Source: Apostichopus japonicus (taxonomy: Eukaryota; Echinodermata; Holothuroidea; Aspidochirotida; Stichopodidae). Taken from it: DNA of 64,000 bases. The DNA is taken from NCBI RefSeq assembly GCF_037975245.1, contig NC_092582.1, forward strand, positions 13,390,077-13,454,076, written 5' to 3'. This document shows positions 46,763-58,951 of this stretch, in pieces. Below the pieces are notes generated by a model. It ran no database searches. It saw only the letters and a program-made list of their open reading frames with translations, and was not told the DNA's origin. The position numbers and the translations under genes are program-made. Positions within the stretch are counted from its first letter, which is position 1. Each line of letters opens with the position of its first letter.

Positions 46763-47906
46763 TCGTATATCAGACGCACTCGATACCCACGATACGATAC
46801 GGTCCTGGAGAAACTATTTCCACTCATCATTTTTTAAGGCGATACAGTAGAGTATTGAACAGGCACAGCCGCATGTTTACAGGAATTTGAGAGTTCCAAA
46901 TATTTTATATCTCTACCAGTAGTGAAAATCATGTTTCGACAGTTTCGTGGGCATAAAAAAAGTTGTTTTGTGGAATATTCAATGACATATCAGGGGCTGA
47001 TGCAGGATTTGTGACAGGGGGGGGGGGTCTGACTGGTCCAGCCGCGCCTGAACGTAAGACTATCTAAGCGGAGCGCCGTCATCGGTTGGCGCGGAAAATT
47101 TTTGGCTTTACAAACCCCCCAGATGGCCGGCAACGGCACTTCCCGAGTATTCTAAGCAGCATGTACCCAGGGGGGCCAGCCTATTTCATGGGGGCCTCGG
47201 TCCCCAGGCCCCCCATAGCTACGCCACTGATCACGCATGGGGCCCTTTCCCTCGAACGCGGTAAAAAAAAATCAGGATTTTCAAAAAGGGGGCCCCGGGC
47301 CCCCCGGGCCCCCCCTGGATCCGCCCCTGGTTTTTGCCTTTAGAAGTCCTTTTCAAACGGCTACTGGGGCTTTAATTAGAGCCATACAAACATGCAGTGT
47401 ATACGATGCACACACTCTTCTGTTGGAGTTGAGGTACATAAAAAATGTGGGCGTAGCCTAATTCTCAAAACGGCAAATGTTGCGCAATATTTGCGCTAGC
47501 GTTCTAGGAAAAAAATACTCGCTTCCCGACACATACGCCCAAATTACGTTTCGAAATTACCATTTGCACTCCCAAGTCAATTTCGTATGATACAGATGTA
47601 TTGCCTGTGCTCAGGGACGTAGCTAAGGCCTGATGATTGGGGGGGGGGGGGTGTAGTGGCTGAAATTCCAACTGGATGGATTTTGGAGCTAGAAAATTCC
47701 AACTGCTGCCTTGTACCCCCCTCCTCACGCCCCCCGCACTAATCGTCAACGATACGGTCAGTGTCAGTCAGACACCCCATCTTTCGCGACTGCACTTTTG
47801 TACCTTATGGGCCAAAGTTTTTGCTTATGTTGATATGGCACTTTCAAACTTCCGTAGATTAGCATTGAGCGTTTTAATTGTATACCATAGAGACAATATA
47901 CATCCC

Positions 47907-48768
47907 AACGGCGTAGCCAGGAATTTGAAAGGGGGAGCACTTTTTTGCGATTGATATGGGGCAGGGGTCTAAGGGGAGGGGGTGTCCCCCTCCCCTTTGA
48001 GATATTTTTGAACAATTGAAGGTCCTTAGATGCGATCTGGTGCAATTTGTTGCCAGTTTCATCATTATCATATGATATCATATTATCAGCAGATTTTGTT
48101 TCCTGTTTGAATTCTTTTACATGTTCTTTAACATAGTATATCAGAAGGACAAACATAGTGCTCTTTTACAATATTTTCAGAAGGATGATTCTTGTTTATT
48201 GTCCAATGTCTGGACTTTAATACATTTGACGAACTTAACTGATGGACAATATAAACTTTCATATTTTGTAAGACAGCCAGATTTGCAGTGGCCTAAAAAA
48301 AAATCGTTATCGCCGTGTATTAGCAGTGTAATAATTATTTATAGGAAGTGCGTAACACGTACGATTGCTAGCTTAGCTTCATAACATGCTGTTCGTGCAA
48401 CAAAGTAGGAAGAATCATAGAAAGGATGAGAACGCACGTTGTCGTCGTCGTTGTACATACGGTTCGTGACATTCCATCGAGTGAGGTTAGGTAGATATGT
48501 ATTTTATTACGCAGTTGCCAATTGTAGGTTTGAAATAGGCTATAGGCTTAATTAAGCTAATTGCATCTGCCAAACCTAGTAATTAGTTGAATCAGTAGGC
48601 CTGAATGTTATTACGACTATAATCGAGTTAACGGAGCTAACGAGTATTCAAGATCAAAAGAGCACTGACAAAATACCATGCTAAAAAACAACAGTTTTAA
48701 ATATTTCTTCGACACTCAAAGGGGGGGGGGAGCAGTCGCTCCCCTGCTCCCCCTGGCTACGTCCCTGG
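47907..48768. mobile_element. Inner nested hAT-like element
   Basis: CAACGGCGTAGCCAGG at about 47907 faces an inverted CAGGGACGTAGCCAGG ending at 48768. Flanks ATACATCC and GTATGTCC agree at 5 of 8 positions, compatible with a decayed TSD. Nested in the element above. Confidence 0.45.
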
Positions 48769-49059
48769 TATGTCCTGAACTTACTTGAAGCTAGCGAACA
48801 GGTTCGACCCACCCAATAGCAAAATTAATACATAAATTATCCGAATTGAAGCTGGCGAACGTTGTATTTTTTTTTAGAGTATTCAAAGTCATACGAATTT
48901 TTGTGTGGTGGAGTATAAGGATCGCGAGATACAATTTCTCAATGTGACGAGGAAAACGTGGTAAATATGACTGATTATAGGTCAATTTTGATCGAAAATT
49001 TTATGTCCCTCACAAATTACAGAAAATATGAAAATAAGAGTGCGACAGTCAGAAAAATT

Positions 49060-49141
49060 AGAGTGCGACAGCCGGAAATTCCGAATTGAAGCTGGCGACA
49101 GTCGGAAATTCCGACAGTCGGAAATTCCGACTGTCGCACTC
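49060..49141. repeat. Palindrome with repeated GGAAATTCC
   Basis: GAGTGCGACAGCCGGAAATTCCG at the left is mirrored by CGGAAATTCCGACTGTCGCACTC at the right, with a further GGAAATTCCGACAGTC copy in between. Three GGAAATTCC palindromes in all. Predicted to form a strong hairpin. Confidence 0.75.
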
Positions 49142-49451
49142 AAATTTTCCAACTATCGTCATTTTATCCAAGATTGGGGGGGGGGTGAGACACCCCCACA
49201 CCCCCCTCTAGCGACGTCCCTGCCTGTGCTGACAACTGGAATTAAAATCGTTGGTCACCAACCAGGCTAAGTACCATCCACTAAAACAAAGGTAAATCAT
49301 AGATCATAATTTAAAACTGTTTAGCGCCACAGTTTTACCAGAGCACAGCATTACCTAAGAATATCAGTACATCTATACTGTATAGGCTTTTTGCCTTACG
49401 TCTTGTACGTGCAAACGTATTAGTATAATCTGCGCATCTGACAGATTGAAA

Positions 49452-49622
49452 ATGGATCGAATGGAATATGAACGAGCGGTCATGAAATTTGAAATTCAAC
49501 GCTACAATGTAGTAGGTCTACGCAGTAGTCAAATTTTGGATTCGCTAGATAAACAGAAAGTGTCTTATAGCTGTAAGCCGACCAGCAACTTTGTAAAAAC
49601 AATTACAGACAGTTGGAATATG
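49452..49622 (+). CDS. Candidate first coding exon of an unidentified gene
   Basis: The ATG at 49452 in good context (GAAAATGG) opens 57 codons, rich in Lys, Ser and charged residues, ending at a GTAACA donor (49623) in phase 0. The next candidate exon, 50113-50274, begins in phase 0. Read-through would hit a stop after three more codons. I recognise no family. It could be the 5' end of a gene running right. Confidence 0.38.
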
Positions 49623-50112
49623 GTAACAACATAACATAACATAACGGCTAAATCATAGGCATGTCATAGGTCTTGCAGTACAATTGAATGATAGGCTAAA
49701 ATTAACAGGCCTACTTTTTACAAATTAGCATTTAACTAGTTAAGGACAACTGGCTATAGTTCTCAGTAGTGACTCCAGCTTGTTTAACATTATTTAAACC
49801 TACAGGACTCATGGATGGCATTTACTTTAGCCTAAGTGTACTGTCAATCATATGACGCACTTTACAACAAATCTGCCAGTCCCAAATGTATGGTGGTGTA
49901 TGGTCACTCCTTGAGTCCTACTCCATGAGTCCTAAGTCCTAGTAGCATGGTGACTTCGAAGTTCGGACACTTAAGACTTAAAACACCCCAAAACTAAATC
50001 TTCTGGTCTAAATCACCAGAAAATATACTTCATATGGTGGGAGAATTGTGTTATAGTACAATACACGGCCAAACTTTCTTTCCTACAAACTGTTTTGACG
50101 TTGTTTTCCAAG

Positions 50113-50274
50113 AAGATTCTTCGTGATTGTGGAACTGGTATTTCTTTGCTAGAGTATTGCCAAGTTCGGACACGCAACCCACAGTGTGGCGCTGGTGATA
50201 AAATTGGTGGCGCAGTTGCTCTTTCAGTAATTATAACAGACTTCATAGATCTTCGTCATTTTATTGACAAATAT
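50113..50274 (+). CDS. Candidate internal exon, unidentified
   Basis: 54 codons in phase 0 at both ends, with acceptor TTGTTTTCCAAG and a consensus GTAAGT donor at 50275. The peptide has three cysteines and looks well-mixed and protein-like: Leu-Arg-Asp-Cys-Gly-Thr-Gly near the start, Gln-Cys-Gly-Ala-Gly-Asp-Lys-Ile-Gly-Gly in the middle, Thr-Asp-Phe-Ile-Asp-Leu-Arg near the end. Its splice signals and phase match with 49452-49622 make a real gene likely, but I cannot name it. Confidence 0.48.
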
Positions 50275-53200
50275 GTAAGTAATTTCTTGCACACGGGTCA
50301 TTTTGGAGAGAAAATAACTGTAGCTTCCTACTTTTTGGTGAAATTTGGCTCTTCCTGTAGGTTTTCATGGTGAAATCGTGTATTTCTTACGGTTTCCGAA
50401 CTTCGCAGTATGCCGAACTTCGCAATACTGACTATACTATATAGCATATCATCTAACTTACTAGCTTCTAAGGTTATGTTATTGCCAAACTTTAGGCCTA
50501 CAGAGTACATGTATGTAGCTGCACTCAGTCAAAGACACCATTGCTACATTGTTTGAAAGTCAAATTGCAACCATTTTCTCGAAAGCAATTTTAATAATAC
50601 CTTCCCGACCAAACCAGCTGAAATATATACAATGCAAAAAGGAAACATCAATTTTGTATTATGAGGCACTTTCACAAATTCTTTCACCCATTAACTGGAA
50701 GTATACTGTTAAATTTAATGGATGTGTCAAGCAAGAGAATTTTTTATTTGTTTTCACAAGTATAAATATCTCATTCTGGACTACTCTGATCAACATGATG
50801 GGGAAATCACACACTATAGTTGAAGAATAAAACTACACAACAGATGCAAAATCAAAGATATAATCATTACCTTTGACCTTTTAAAGTATGTTGATTACTT
50901 AACATTGTGAACTTACTGGAAGTGTGAATAGAAGAATGTTACACCCAGGATGTCCATGACAACTTTAAAAGGTTTTTGTGACGATTTATTCACAAAATCA
51001 ATGCATAGAGTATTTCAGATAATTTTGATAGGCTCAGTATACTTCTGGAGGAATTAAGACCTGATGTTATTGGTGGTACCAAGCTGCTTACATAAAAATG
51101 AAAATATTGACAGTGCTATATTAAGTTACCCAGGTTATGTTGTTTATGGGCAGGATAGGGTTGCTACTAATTGAGGTATTGCTGGTGTACATTGTTGTAT
51201 GTCAGAGTTGTCAGAGTGGCTTTTGCCTTTGGGTTTATTCTAGGCAACATTCATATAAATGAGAAAGTACTAAAATAGTGAAAATTTAGTGAAGTTGTGT
51301 CACTTTTGTGCCAAGTTTGAGCTTTGGCTAGGAGGATATTCACCTAGATGTGGTTCTAAATATGCTTTTGTAACTTTTCATAGTATGATGGAACAGATTA
51401 GCTCTGTAATGTTCACCAAGCTGATCAAACTAATAATAGTGGTAGGATGGTCCCATACATGTTACAGCTACATTTGGGAGGTGCAAAAGACAGTAAGAAT
51501 ATCTCCTATAAGGCAAGAATGTCCTCATTTTTCTGTTGAGATTTTAAACCACCAAATAGATATCTATTGAGCGGAAAAATGTGAAAAAGAATAGAAATAG
51601 ACCAATAATTGTGTTAAACTATTAGGATGGAAGAACATCTCTATATTTAATGTTGCCGTGCGTTGTTTGTGGTATTATGGGCTTCATATAGTTTTGTTAA
51701 CTCTATTATTGAAAACGTATCTATATATACATAAATATATATATATATATACATATATATGTATCAGGCCTCGACAAATATTTTTGAAACTACTCACCAA
51801 CTGGCGACCGAGTCTAAAATTCTACTCGCCAAAACGTTAAATTTACCCACCATTTTTTCCCGCTAAGTGTTTGTGTGATATAAGCCTATAGGTAGTATGG
51901 CCTAACTTATAACACTTTACACTATAGTGCGTTATAGTGTTATTGTTAGTTGTTTACAGCAAACAACGATCTATTTAAATTGTGTTCGTCAAAAGTGTTT
52001 AAAACATGATATATATGAAAATATAAAACAGTGAAACATTGTTTATGACTTGCTTTGTAAAAGTGACCACAAAAATAAGCAATGGCATGGCTGACCATCT
52101 GTAACTTTCACTGGACATGACATCAGACTACATGCAGTATCAGTGTATGTGTTAGTTTTGTTAACAAGTTAAGATAACACTTGGTACTGACAATTATTTT
52201 ACATTTGTTTCCTTGAAAGTTCCATTTTTTTACTTATTGACATGTCAGGTAGGCGTTATCGCACGATTGCGTTAACCTACTGACAACGTTGTTTTCATTT
52301 GTGCCGATCGTACACACAAGGCACCCAGTTGTCCTTACGCATTTATTTAAGTTTGTTGTATTCCATTTTGGTTACCCCTATCGTACATCATTTAGTTTGA
52401 GAGATTAGTATCAAATTAGTTTGGAGCTGGTGAACAGAGCTGTTTCTTAGGACATACTTGTAACAGTGCACTTGATAATTCTACTGTGATGTTTAACATT
52501 AGGCCTTTGTTGATTGTAAGCGTATCGTATAAAGGCAGTGAGCGAATGAGCACTCGCCAAAATGTCGAGCGTAATGCATTTTTTGCTCGCCAGTTGCAAT
52601 TTTTTGTTACACTAAATGCAGTACAAAAGTTTTGCACACCATAAAACATACTTATCTTAAAATTTCATTACTATTTATTCCAATAATTCGGATTTCATTG
52701 ACTGATGCTTCTAGCTATTTAATTCCCATGCCTGCATGTGTCTATTCAGTTGATCTTTATTCCTCTCAATAATTCATTCTTATTTAATTTTAAACTATGA
52801 AACTCTCCATCAAAATTTCGTCAGGACATGTCCTCTTTTCAACCAATTAACCCCCCCACCCCCGGCTATAGTTATTCTTCATCTGGATCTGAAATTTGTC
52901 ACTCTAATTCAATAGTACTCATTATCGCTGAACGAATATAGAAATTTGAAACTTTGACCTTGGCATTTTTATAACTTAAAAAAAAAATCTACCTCCAAGA
53001 ACAAGTTAAGAAACAATTTATCATGAGTGAAATTTATAGCAATCTTCCTGGACATCTCTCCTTGACCCACAGAAAGTCCTATATATATTTATAAACCTCC
53101 CGCATCGGGGTAATGCTCGGGACTCCACTTAGTCGAATCAGAGTATATCCTCCGTCGGCCTATTGCTTGTCGGGAGGTAAATAATCAATAGAATGTCAAT

Positions 53201-53405
53201 AAGCAAGGTTTGAGGGCAATTTGTTTTGCCAGCCTGGCTTGCTTTTTTAGTCAGTTTACTAATTATCCAGGAAGTATTTTGAGTCGAAATGCAGCCAAGA
53301 TCTTTAGTATTGGAACTTGGAAACCTCTTATTGTGACAAATTAGGTCTGTGGACATTCAGTGTTAGTGTCATACTACAGTACACGCTGGCTTTTGTCTTC
53401 AGCAG

Positions 53406-53438
53406 ATGGAGATCTGGTTTGAAGTTGTGTCAATTAAG
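53406..53438 (+). CDS. Very short candidate exon, doubtful
   Basis: TTTTGTCTTCAGCAG acceptor, 33 nt starting with ATG (11 codons), then a GTCAGT donor. Good signals but too short to judge; no phase partner is established. Confidence 0.15.
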
Positions 53439-54817
53439 GTCAGTTTTCTGAATATTTCTTGTTAAATTCTTGATTTTCTTTACGTTAAATGTTTTTTTTC
53501 AAACGGTACAAAGTTGCTGTGAAAAGAACGGTTTTATATTCGTGAGTAGAGAAAAAGATGGGTAATTAACTTCAAATATTGATCATGTCAGTGTTTCCAA
53601 GTACATGTGCATCTGTCTCAATCTGGTGGTATCAATAACGTACGGTTCCTGAAAAGGTGGTTCGCCAAAATGTGTCTCTCTGCAGGAAGAATGGAATATT
53701 AAAAGTTTGAATATTTATATACATTTGTGGGATTCCTCGAGGCTCTGATCCATAATGTTATTAAAATAAAAATAAAACTGTTAGCAAACTGCTTATCCAC
53801 TAGAGAGCCTGTGTAAGAGAATGTGTAAAAGTAAATTGGCCTGACGTTTCGATCCTAGCAGGATCTTCTTGTTATTCTTGGGCATTGATGATTAATAGAT
53901 AATTAAATAGCCTTGTGTGTTTATAACTACTTTTACAGCAGCAATAGAACACAGGTTGTCAAAATTTTGATATTTTAATATACTGTTATTTAAATTATTC
54001 CCAGCCTTTGAGGATTACTAAAATAGATAATTGAATATCTGGGTGTGGGTGCACTACTTTCACATTGGCAGTAAAACATAGTTTGTCAAAATTTGAGCAG
54101 TGGTGACAGTGTTTTGAACTTTCTAACATATTTCAGGTCGATACTGTTGACATGATTTCAGAAGCTGGGCCCAGATTCATGGTCCCATATTCTACTTTTG
54201 ACAGGTGTTGATGTTGCCGGTCAATTTGAATTTTACAAGTACAGGTAGCATAATAAAAATCTTGAACTGGCAAACTGTAGTCATCACTATGACCATTTTT
54301 CCAATGTGATTGCAAGAATATTGTTTTCTATGAAATTAATAGTGCAACTGAGGCAATTTTTAACATCTCAAGTGCATTAGAATTAGCGTGTACCAACGTA
54401 TAAATTTATCCGGTTGAAAAATGCTATGGAAATTGCAAAAATTGCTATACAAATTCAGAGATGTGTAACAGTTTATGTACACAGAAACCAAAGTATGTGT
54501 AAGAGACAAACTTGAGAGCCCTTGAAACTGCTACACAAAATTTAAACGCTAAATTATTCATTGTATATTACGGGTAGTGTTGTACTTGTACAGTTTACAT
54601 TGCAGTTCCGGTATAAGAACAAGGCAAGAAAATCCCCCCCAAATTCAACTGTAATCCCCCCCCCCCCCCCTATTGAGCAACTGTTGCCTCCTCCTAGTTT
54701 ACTATGCCAAAATATTAACTTTTGCTCTCACTCTGAATGTTGTTAACACCAGCTGTTTTTCCAGAAGGACACCCTCGACCCCTACGGGCAGAGCGCTGTC
54801 ATACGTTTATGGTATTG

Positions 54818-54892
54818 TTGCTTGCAAATTAATCATGCTTGCGATTTAAGCTTGTGCATGCTTGCAGAAGGAGCTTGTGCAAGCTTGCACAA
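54818..54892. repeat. GCTTGC-motif array, first copy
   Basis: Clustered TGCTTGC / GCATGCTTGC / GCAAGCTTGC motifs. Shares the 21-nt string CGATTTAAGCTTG(T/C)GCATGCT with 57239-57259. Confidence 0.6.
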
Positions 54893-57237
54893 ATATCCAC
54901 GTAGGCTTACCAAAATATGCTTTTATGCACAAGCTTCCAAGAGTTCATGCAGGAAGGAGGTCTGATGTAGACATGGTTACATGTGTTAGAAATCTCTTAT
55001 ATCCACTTGACATAACATTGTAACAACTTAATATTCATGGTTAACGGTCTCTTCATGTAAGCCGGGTGGGGTGAGGGAGGGGGACTGGGGTTGAGATTTG
55101 ATCAAGTTGTTTGGTTTTCTTGCCCAGACTGTACCTTGACCTTGACTGTACCTTGACCATAGTATCTGCTTTATCCAAAAAACTAAACCAGTGGCCTTGT
55201 CAGTGTGTGTCCCCATTAATTTAGTTTCTACATCAGTGTTCATAGAATATGTGATCGAAAGATTTACATAATTCAGTTATATTCGCGTAACGTCAGAAGC
55301 CACCATTTAAATGAAAAGTGAAATGCACAAGTCAAACGTACAATACCAATTCATCCCCTTTAAAGAGTAATATTTTTGTGTTGATAAAAATTACTAATAG
55401 CGATGAGAGCCAAAATATCATTTATAGTACGTTGCTTTTATTGAGATGATTGAAAACAGCTCGGTTTGTTTACATATGTACTTTGAATTAAAATATTAAA
55501 ATAAAAACAAAGTTAGAATCACTCTAAAAATGATAGAAGATTGGTAAAATGTAATAACTTAGCTGCTTACATTTTAAGCAATTTTCTTTGTGTGTTGGAA
55601 ACGTGTAAACAACAGGTTTGATGAAAACCTGATCCGTGTGCTGTACCGTTGATGCATTAACACTGGTAATATGTATGTGTGTTGTGTATATATGACCTGT
55701 TATGTCTCTTTATTATGACAGATAATAGCAGTGTTCCTTGTAGCATTAAATTGAGTCAAAGTGTATTTTTAAATAATGAAAAAAAAAGAACTAAAATTCA
55801 GAAATGTTTCAATTTGTTATTTGGAATGTGGCCAAAAATGGTGAGAGTGTTAGGGTGACTTAATTTTGAGATTTGCATGGAATCTTTAATTTTACTTGCT
55901 AATCAATTAATTTAATTGGCTAAAAATATCTTTGAGAGGGTTTCCTAGTGTGATCAAGTGTAACTTTACTTTTGTGCAATACTTGGTAAGGTTGTTACAA
56001 TTGTTAAAACTTGATGATGAAAAATCCAATAAAAATTATTTTGTTTCACAAATTCTGACAGATATGCCTACTGAACGTTGTTGCATGCATGGGAAAATTA
56101 TATTTCAAAGTTTTTTACGAAAAAAATGGCTGACATTTTTTAAAATGTGATCCATGAACTTTATCTTTTAATCAATTTCTTTGTGTTTTGTCTGTTCCAT
56201 ATGCTGAAATTCTTTTGCCCTCTCCTGAAATGATCTTCGGTGGCAGAGGATATATATATCGATCGGCATCTCCCCGCCTAAAGCCATTGCACATTGTTAT
56301 CTCAGTGTGTATTTAAGCGATCTGAATCCTGTTCTTCTATTATGTTCTACTATGAAATATACCGGTGCCAGCATACAATCGTAATTCCCATTCAGAGGAG
56401 GATAATTTAAAAAAAAATATATATGTAGACCCATAGTCTTTCACGAGCAATTTTTTTGTCTATTCTCCCGCCAAACTTTTGACCTTGACATTCAATTAAA
56501 CTCATTTTTTTTCTCCATCAGGGACTATAAGCTTTTATGCTATTTAAAAATGGAACCATGATCTGGGGCAAATTTTGTTATCTAACGACACGAATTTAGT
56601 TTGACTGATCTTGTTATTAGAAGTTGGTCCTCATTTTCTGGATCAAGGTATTAATTGGTAAGGGCAAAAGTTTTTTTACTCAAGCTGCTGGAATTATTAT
56701 GGAGAAGATGGGTCGATTTCTGAAGCAAATACGGATCAGACATAAAATACAAAGAAAGACAATGAAAGGGTAAAGGTCATGGATGGTTTTCAAAAATAAG
56801 AACCATCTATTTGAAAACTTTGAAACTAAGGACAGTCTAGACCTCAATTGGGTCAGAAGTAACTTGAGATCAAAGCCTTTTTGGTCATGCATACATGTCC
56901 AATTAGGTTGGATGCCCCATATGTAGTTTTAAACTTATATAATCTAACTTTTCATCACATTTTTCAATTCTACTCTAAAAGGTGAATTTAATCTAAGATA
57001 GAGAAATAAATATGCAGGGTTATGTCATGTCACATCATTAATTTATAGTATGTAATAAATTTGGGATTTTAAAAGTGACTTTATGGAGGAAGTTTACTAC
57101 ATCAAGAAGACTGATTTGTATGATCAGGTGAAAGTAAGATGGGGCGATAAGGAGTTGATTGAATCGGTGCATCGTAGAGGAAACTTTTCCCTTACAGATA
57201 AGACGAGCTTGCAGCATGCATGAACCATTCTTGTTTA

Positions 57238-57840
57238 CGATTTAAGCTTGCGCATGCTTACAATTTAAGTATCTGTATGCTTGCAATTGTAGGCTTGCGC
57301 ATGCTTGAGATTTAAGCTTGCACATGCTTGAAGAAATATTCGTCTAAAGGGAGTGAAGAGTCACGCACAAAGAAACGTCTGATGCCGGTAATCTGACCTA
57401 GTTTTGAATGAGGTGTAACAGAAGTGTTAGACACCACCATCGATCCCAGAAAATACACACACAGCTTGCTACCGTTGGTAATTAGACACAAGTGTACAGT
57501 CAATACATGCAGCTATGGTCAATACCAACAACACAGTGTACATAGCAGCAATGGACATCTCAGGTCCAGATAAAAGATAACAAGGTATCACCTTTCATTA
57601 CTGTCTGCATCATGTAGCTACAAGAAAAAACTTCACTTGCAATCAACAGAAAGTTAACTTTTTTCAGAGGGTGGCAAGCGGTTTGGGGCGAGTCTTCAAT
57701 GCCTTTAAGCTAACCAAAAGATGCTTGCACAGGGCACCAAATAGAGACTGCAAGCTTATAGTCTGTGCATGCTTGCTGTTTGCTTGTCGCATGCTTGCAG
57801 TTGAAACATAAGTGAACTAGTACGCTTGCGCAAGCATGCA
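57238..57840. repeat. GCTTGC-motif array interrupted by a MITE
   Basis: GCTTGCGCATGCTTG-type motifs fill 57238-57332 and resume at 57721-57840, directly on both sides of the TTAA MITE 57344-57708. The simplest reading is a single array split by transposon insertion. Confidence 0.65.
57344..57708 (-). mobile_element. TTAA-flanked MITE, copy A
   Basis: 365 bp including flanks. The right edge reads, inverted, TTAA then AGGCATTGAAGACTCGCCCC; the left edge is CTAA then AGGGAGTGAAGAGTCACGC, a mutated form. The interior is homologous to copy B in inverted orientation, for example shared CGATCCCAGAAAATACACAC and GTTAACTTT segments. TTAA target use fits piggyBac- or Kolobok-type transposases. No ORF. 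Confidence 0.82.
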
Positions 57841-58878
57841 TTCTTATCAAAGATTTGAAGCGTGCGTGCTCTAGCCAGAGGAAGTGATTGAATTATTTTG
57901 AAATTTGACTATAAGGATCAGTTGGGGATTGGGTGGATGTTGAAACTTTTAAATAAGTAATTAATCTGTGAACACATTAACATTTGTATATTCTTATTTG
58001 GGAGAGACAAGGGGAGGTAGGATGACTTGATGGAGCAGTAAAAGTGACAGATGTTAATTGGCAACGCTATAGCTTTTAACTCTGGAAACATTGAAATTTG
58101 GTAAAATGTTTGTGTGAATGCTGAGAACAGCCAAGCTACAGTTACTATGAAATAATACAACGTCTTATTCCTTCTCTTGTTTTAATTATCTCTTGGACAG
58201 TCAAGGCCTCTTTTAAAAACTATTACATGACTACTCCTTAATCAGAGGCAGGTGCTCTTCTCCCTCCCATCGCCCACCTCTAAATGTAAAGTAACACAAA
58301 TATATAAAATTGACAAGTTCTTAGATGAGCCAAATTATTGTATCTTGAAATTTAGTCCTTATACTCCTCTTTGTACAGTGGCATATTGGAAGACAGATGT
58401 TTTCCAAGGTTGTAATGCTACAATTAATTTTATCTTGACTATTTTAACAACCCTTTATGGCTCACAAATTCTTTTTTTTTTTTCCCCGTAAATATGAAAC
58501 TTTAAGTAAATATATATTTTAGCATCATTCCCCAGTGAGAAATAAATACATATATCAGGATTCAACCAAAAATTGGAAAAAAACATTTGTTGAATTACAA
58601 CGGTCTTAATTCCGATTGGGGAGAAAAAAAATACTTGTTTATTCAAACCTTCTCGTTCTTATTCTGAAAGTGTGAACATGGGCCCACGGATTGATGAAAG
58701 TAACTTTCGTGATGAACAGTTCTTTATAATGAAATTTCATTGAAGCGGAAAGAAGTTTGTCTCTAGGAAGGATTAGATAAATTACCATGACCATTGGATT
58801 ATGTGTGTTTGTTTTGACACATCTTATTCCATGTGCCAGAGCATGTGTACATTCTCTGCTCTTTTGTAATCTTCACAG

Positions 58879-58951
58879 ATGAGTATAAAGTTACAGGGGT
58901 GTGGGAAGATCATCTCAAAACTGACCAGGGATTCCGTTTCCTACAACACCG
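58879..58951 (+). CDS. Candidate internal exon, unidentified
   Basis: 73 nt with acceptor TTTTGTAATCTTCACAG and consensus donor GTGAGT. Two frames are open. The one entered in phase 1 reads Glu-Tyr-Lys-Val-Thr-Gly-Val-Trp-Glu-Asp-His-Leu-Lys and looks the more protein-like. No partner exon found, no family recognised. Confidence 0.35.

Larger units (their letters stand above)
45889..47229. mobile_element. hAT-like non-autonomous transposon (CAGTGGCGTAGCTA ends)
   Basis: CAGTGGCGTAGCTA at 45889 and its inverse ending at 47229. The 8-bp flanks are TACACGCA (45881-45888) and ATCACGCA (47230-47237), matching at 6 of 8 positions: an aged 8-bp target duplication typical of hAT. A segment ACTATCTAAGCGGAGCGCC occurs twice in direct orientation (about 45967 and 47058), so it holds a second related copy starting near 46991. 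No transposase. Confidence 0.65.
45456..47329. mobile_element. Possible outer hAT-like element (CAGGGGCGGATCCAGG ends)
   Basis: CAGTGGCGGATCCAGG at 45456 faces an inverted CAGGGGCGGATCCAGG ending at 47329. The ends match as terminal inverted repeats, but no target duplication is visible, so pairing of these two ends is not certain. It encloses the element at 45889-47229. No transposase ORF. Confidence 0.4.
47612..49222. mobile_element. hAT-like non-autonomous transposon with perfect 8-bp TSD
   Basis: CAGGGACGTAGCTAAGG at 47612 and the inverse of CAGGGACGTCGCTAGAGG ending at 49222. Flanked by a perfect 8-bp target duplication CCTGTGCT at 47604-47611 and 49223-49230. Ends starting CAGG and an 8-bp TSD indicate the hAT superfamily. 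1611 bp without a transposase ORF. The interior contains a further pair of such ends (about 47907 and 48768) and a palindromic segment (49060-49141). Confidence 0.85.
50275..57237. other. Long stretch without a supported gene
   Basis: AT-rich. A TA microsatellite at 51739-51763, a pair of weakly inverted CAACTGGCGA segments (51800 and 52590), a C-run near 54657-54670, a GCTTGC-motif array (54818-54892) and a short candidate exon at 53406-53438. If the exons at 49452 and 50113 are real, parts of this may be intron. Confidence 0.4.

Noticed and set aside
45448-47337. 8-bp target duplication for the outer CAGGGGCGGATCC ends
   Set aside because: Flanks GCAGTTTT and GTTTTTGC agree at only 3 of 8 positions.
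50549-50830. 93-codon plus-strand frame after the candidate exon at 50113
   Set aside because: AT-rich, no acceptor in a suitable frame, no recognisable domain.
51766-52610. Transposon bounded by CTCGACAAAT / CAACTGGCGA inverted segments
   Set aside because: The inverted matches are internal and short, and neither ends nor a target duplication could be fixed.
54133-54315. 60-codon minus-strand frame with Leu-Gly-Pro-Ala-Ser-Glu
   Set aside because: No splice sites in register and no family match that I can name.
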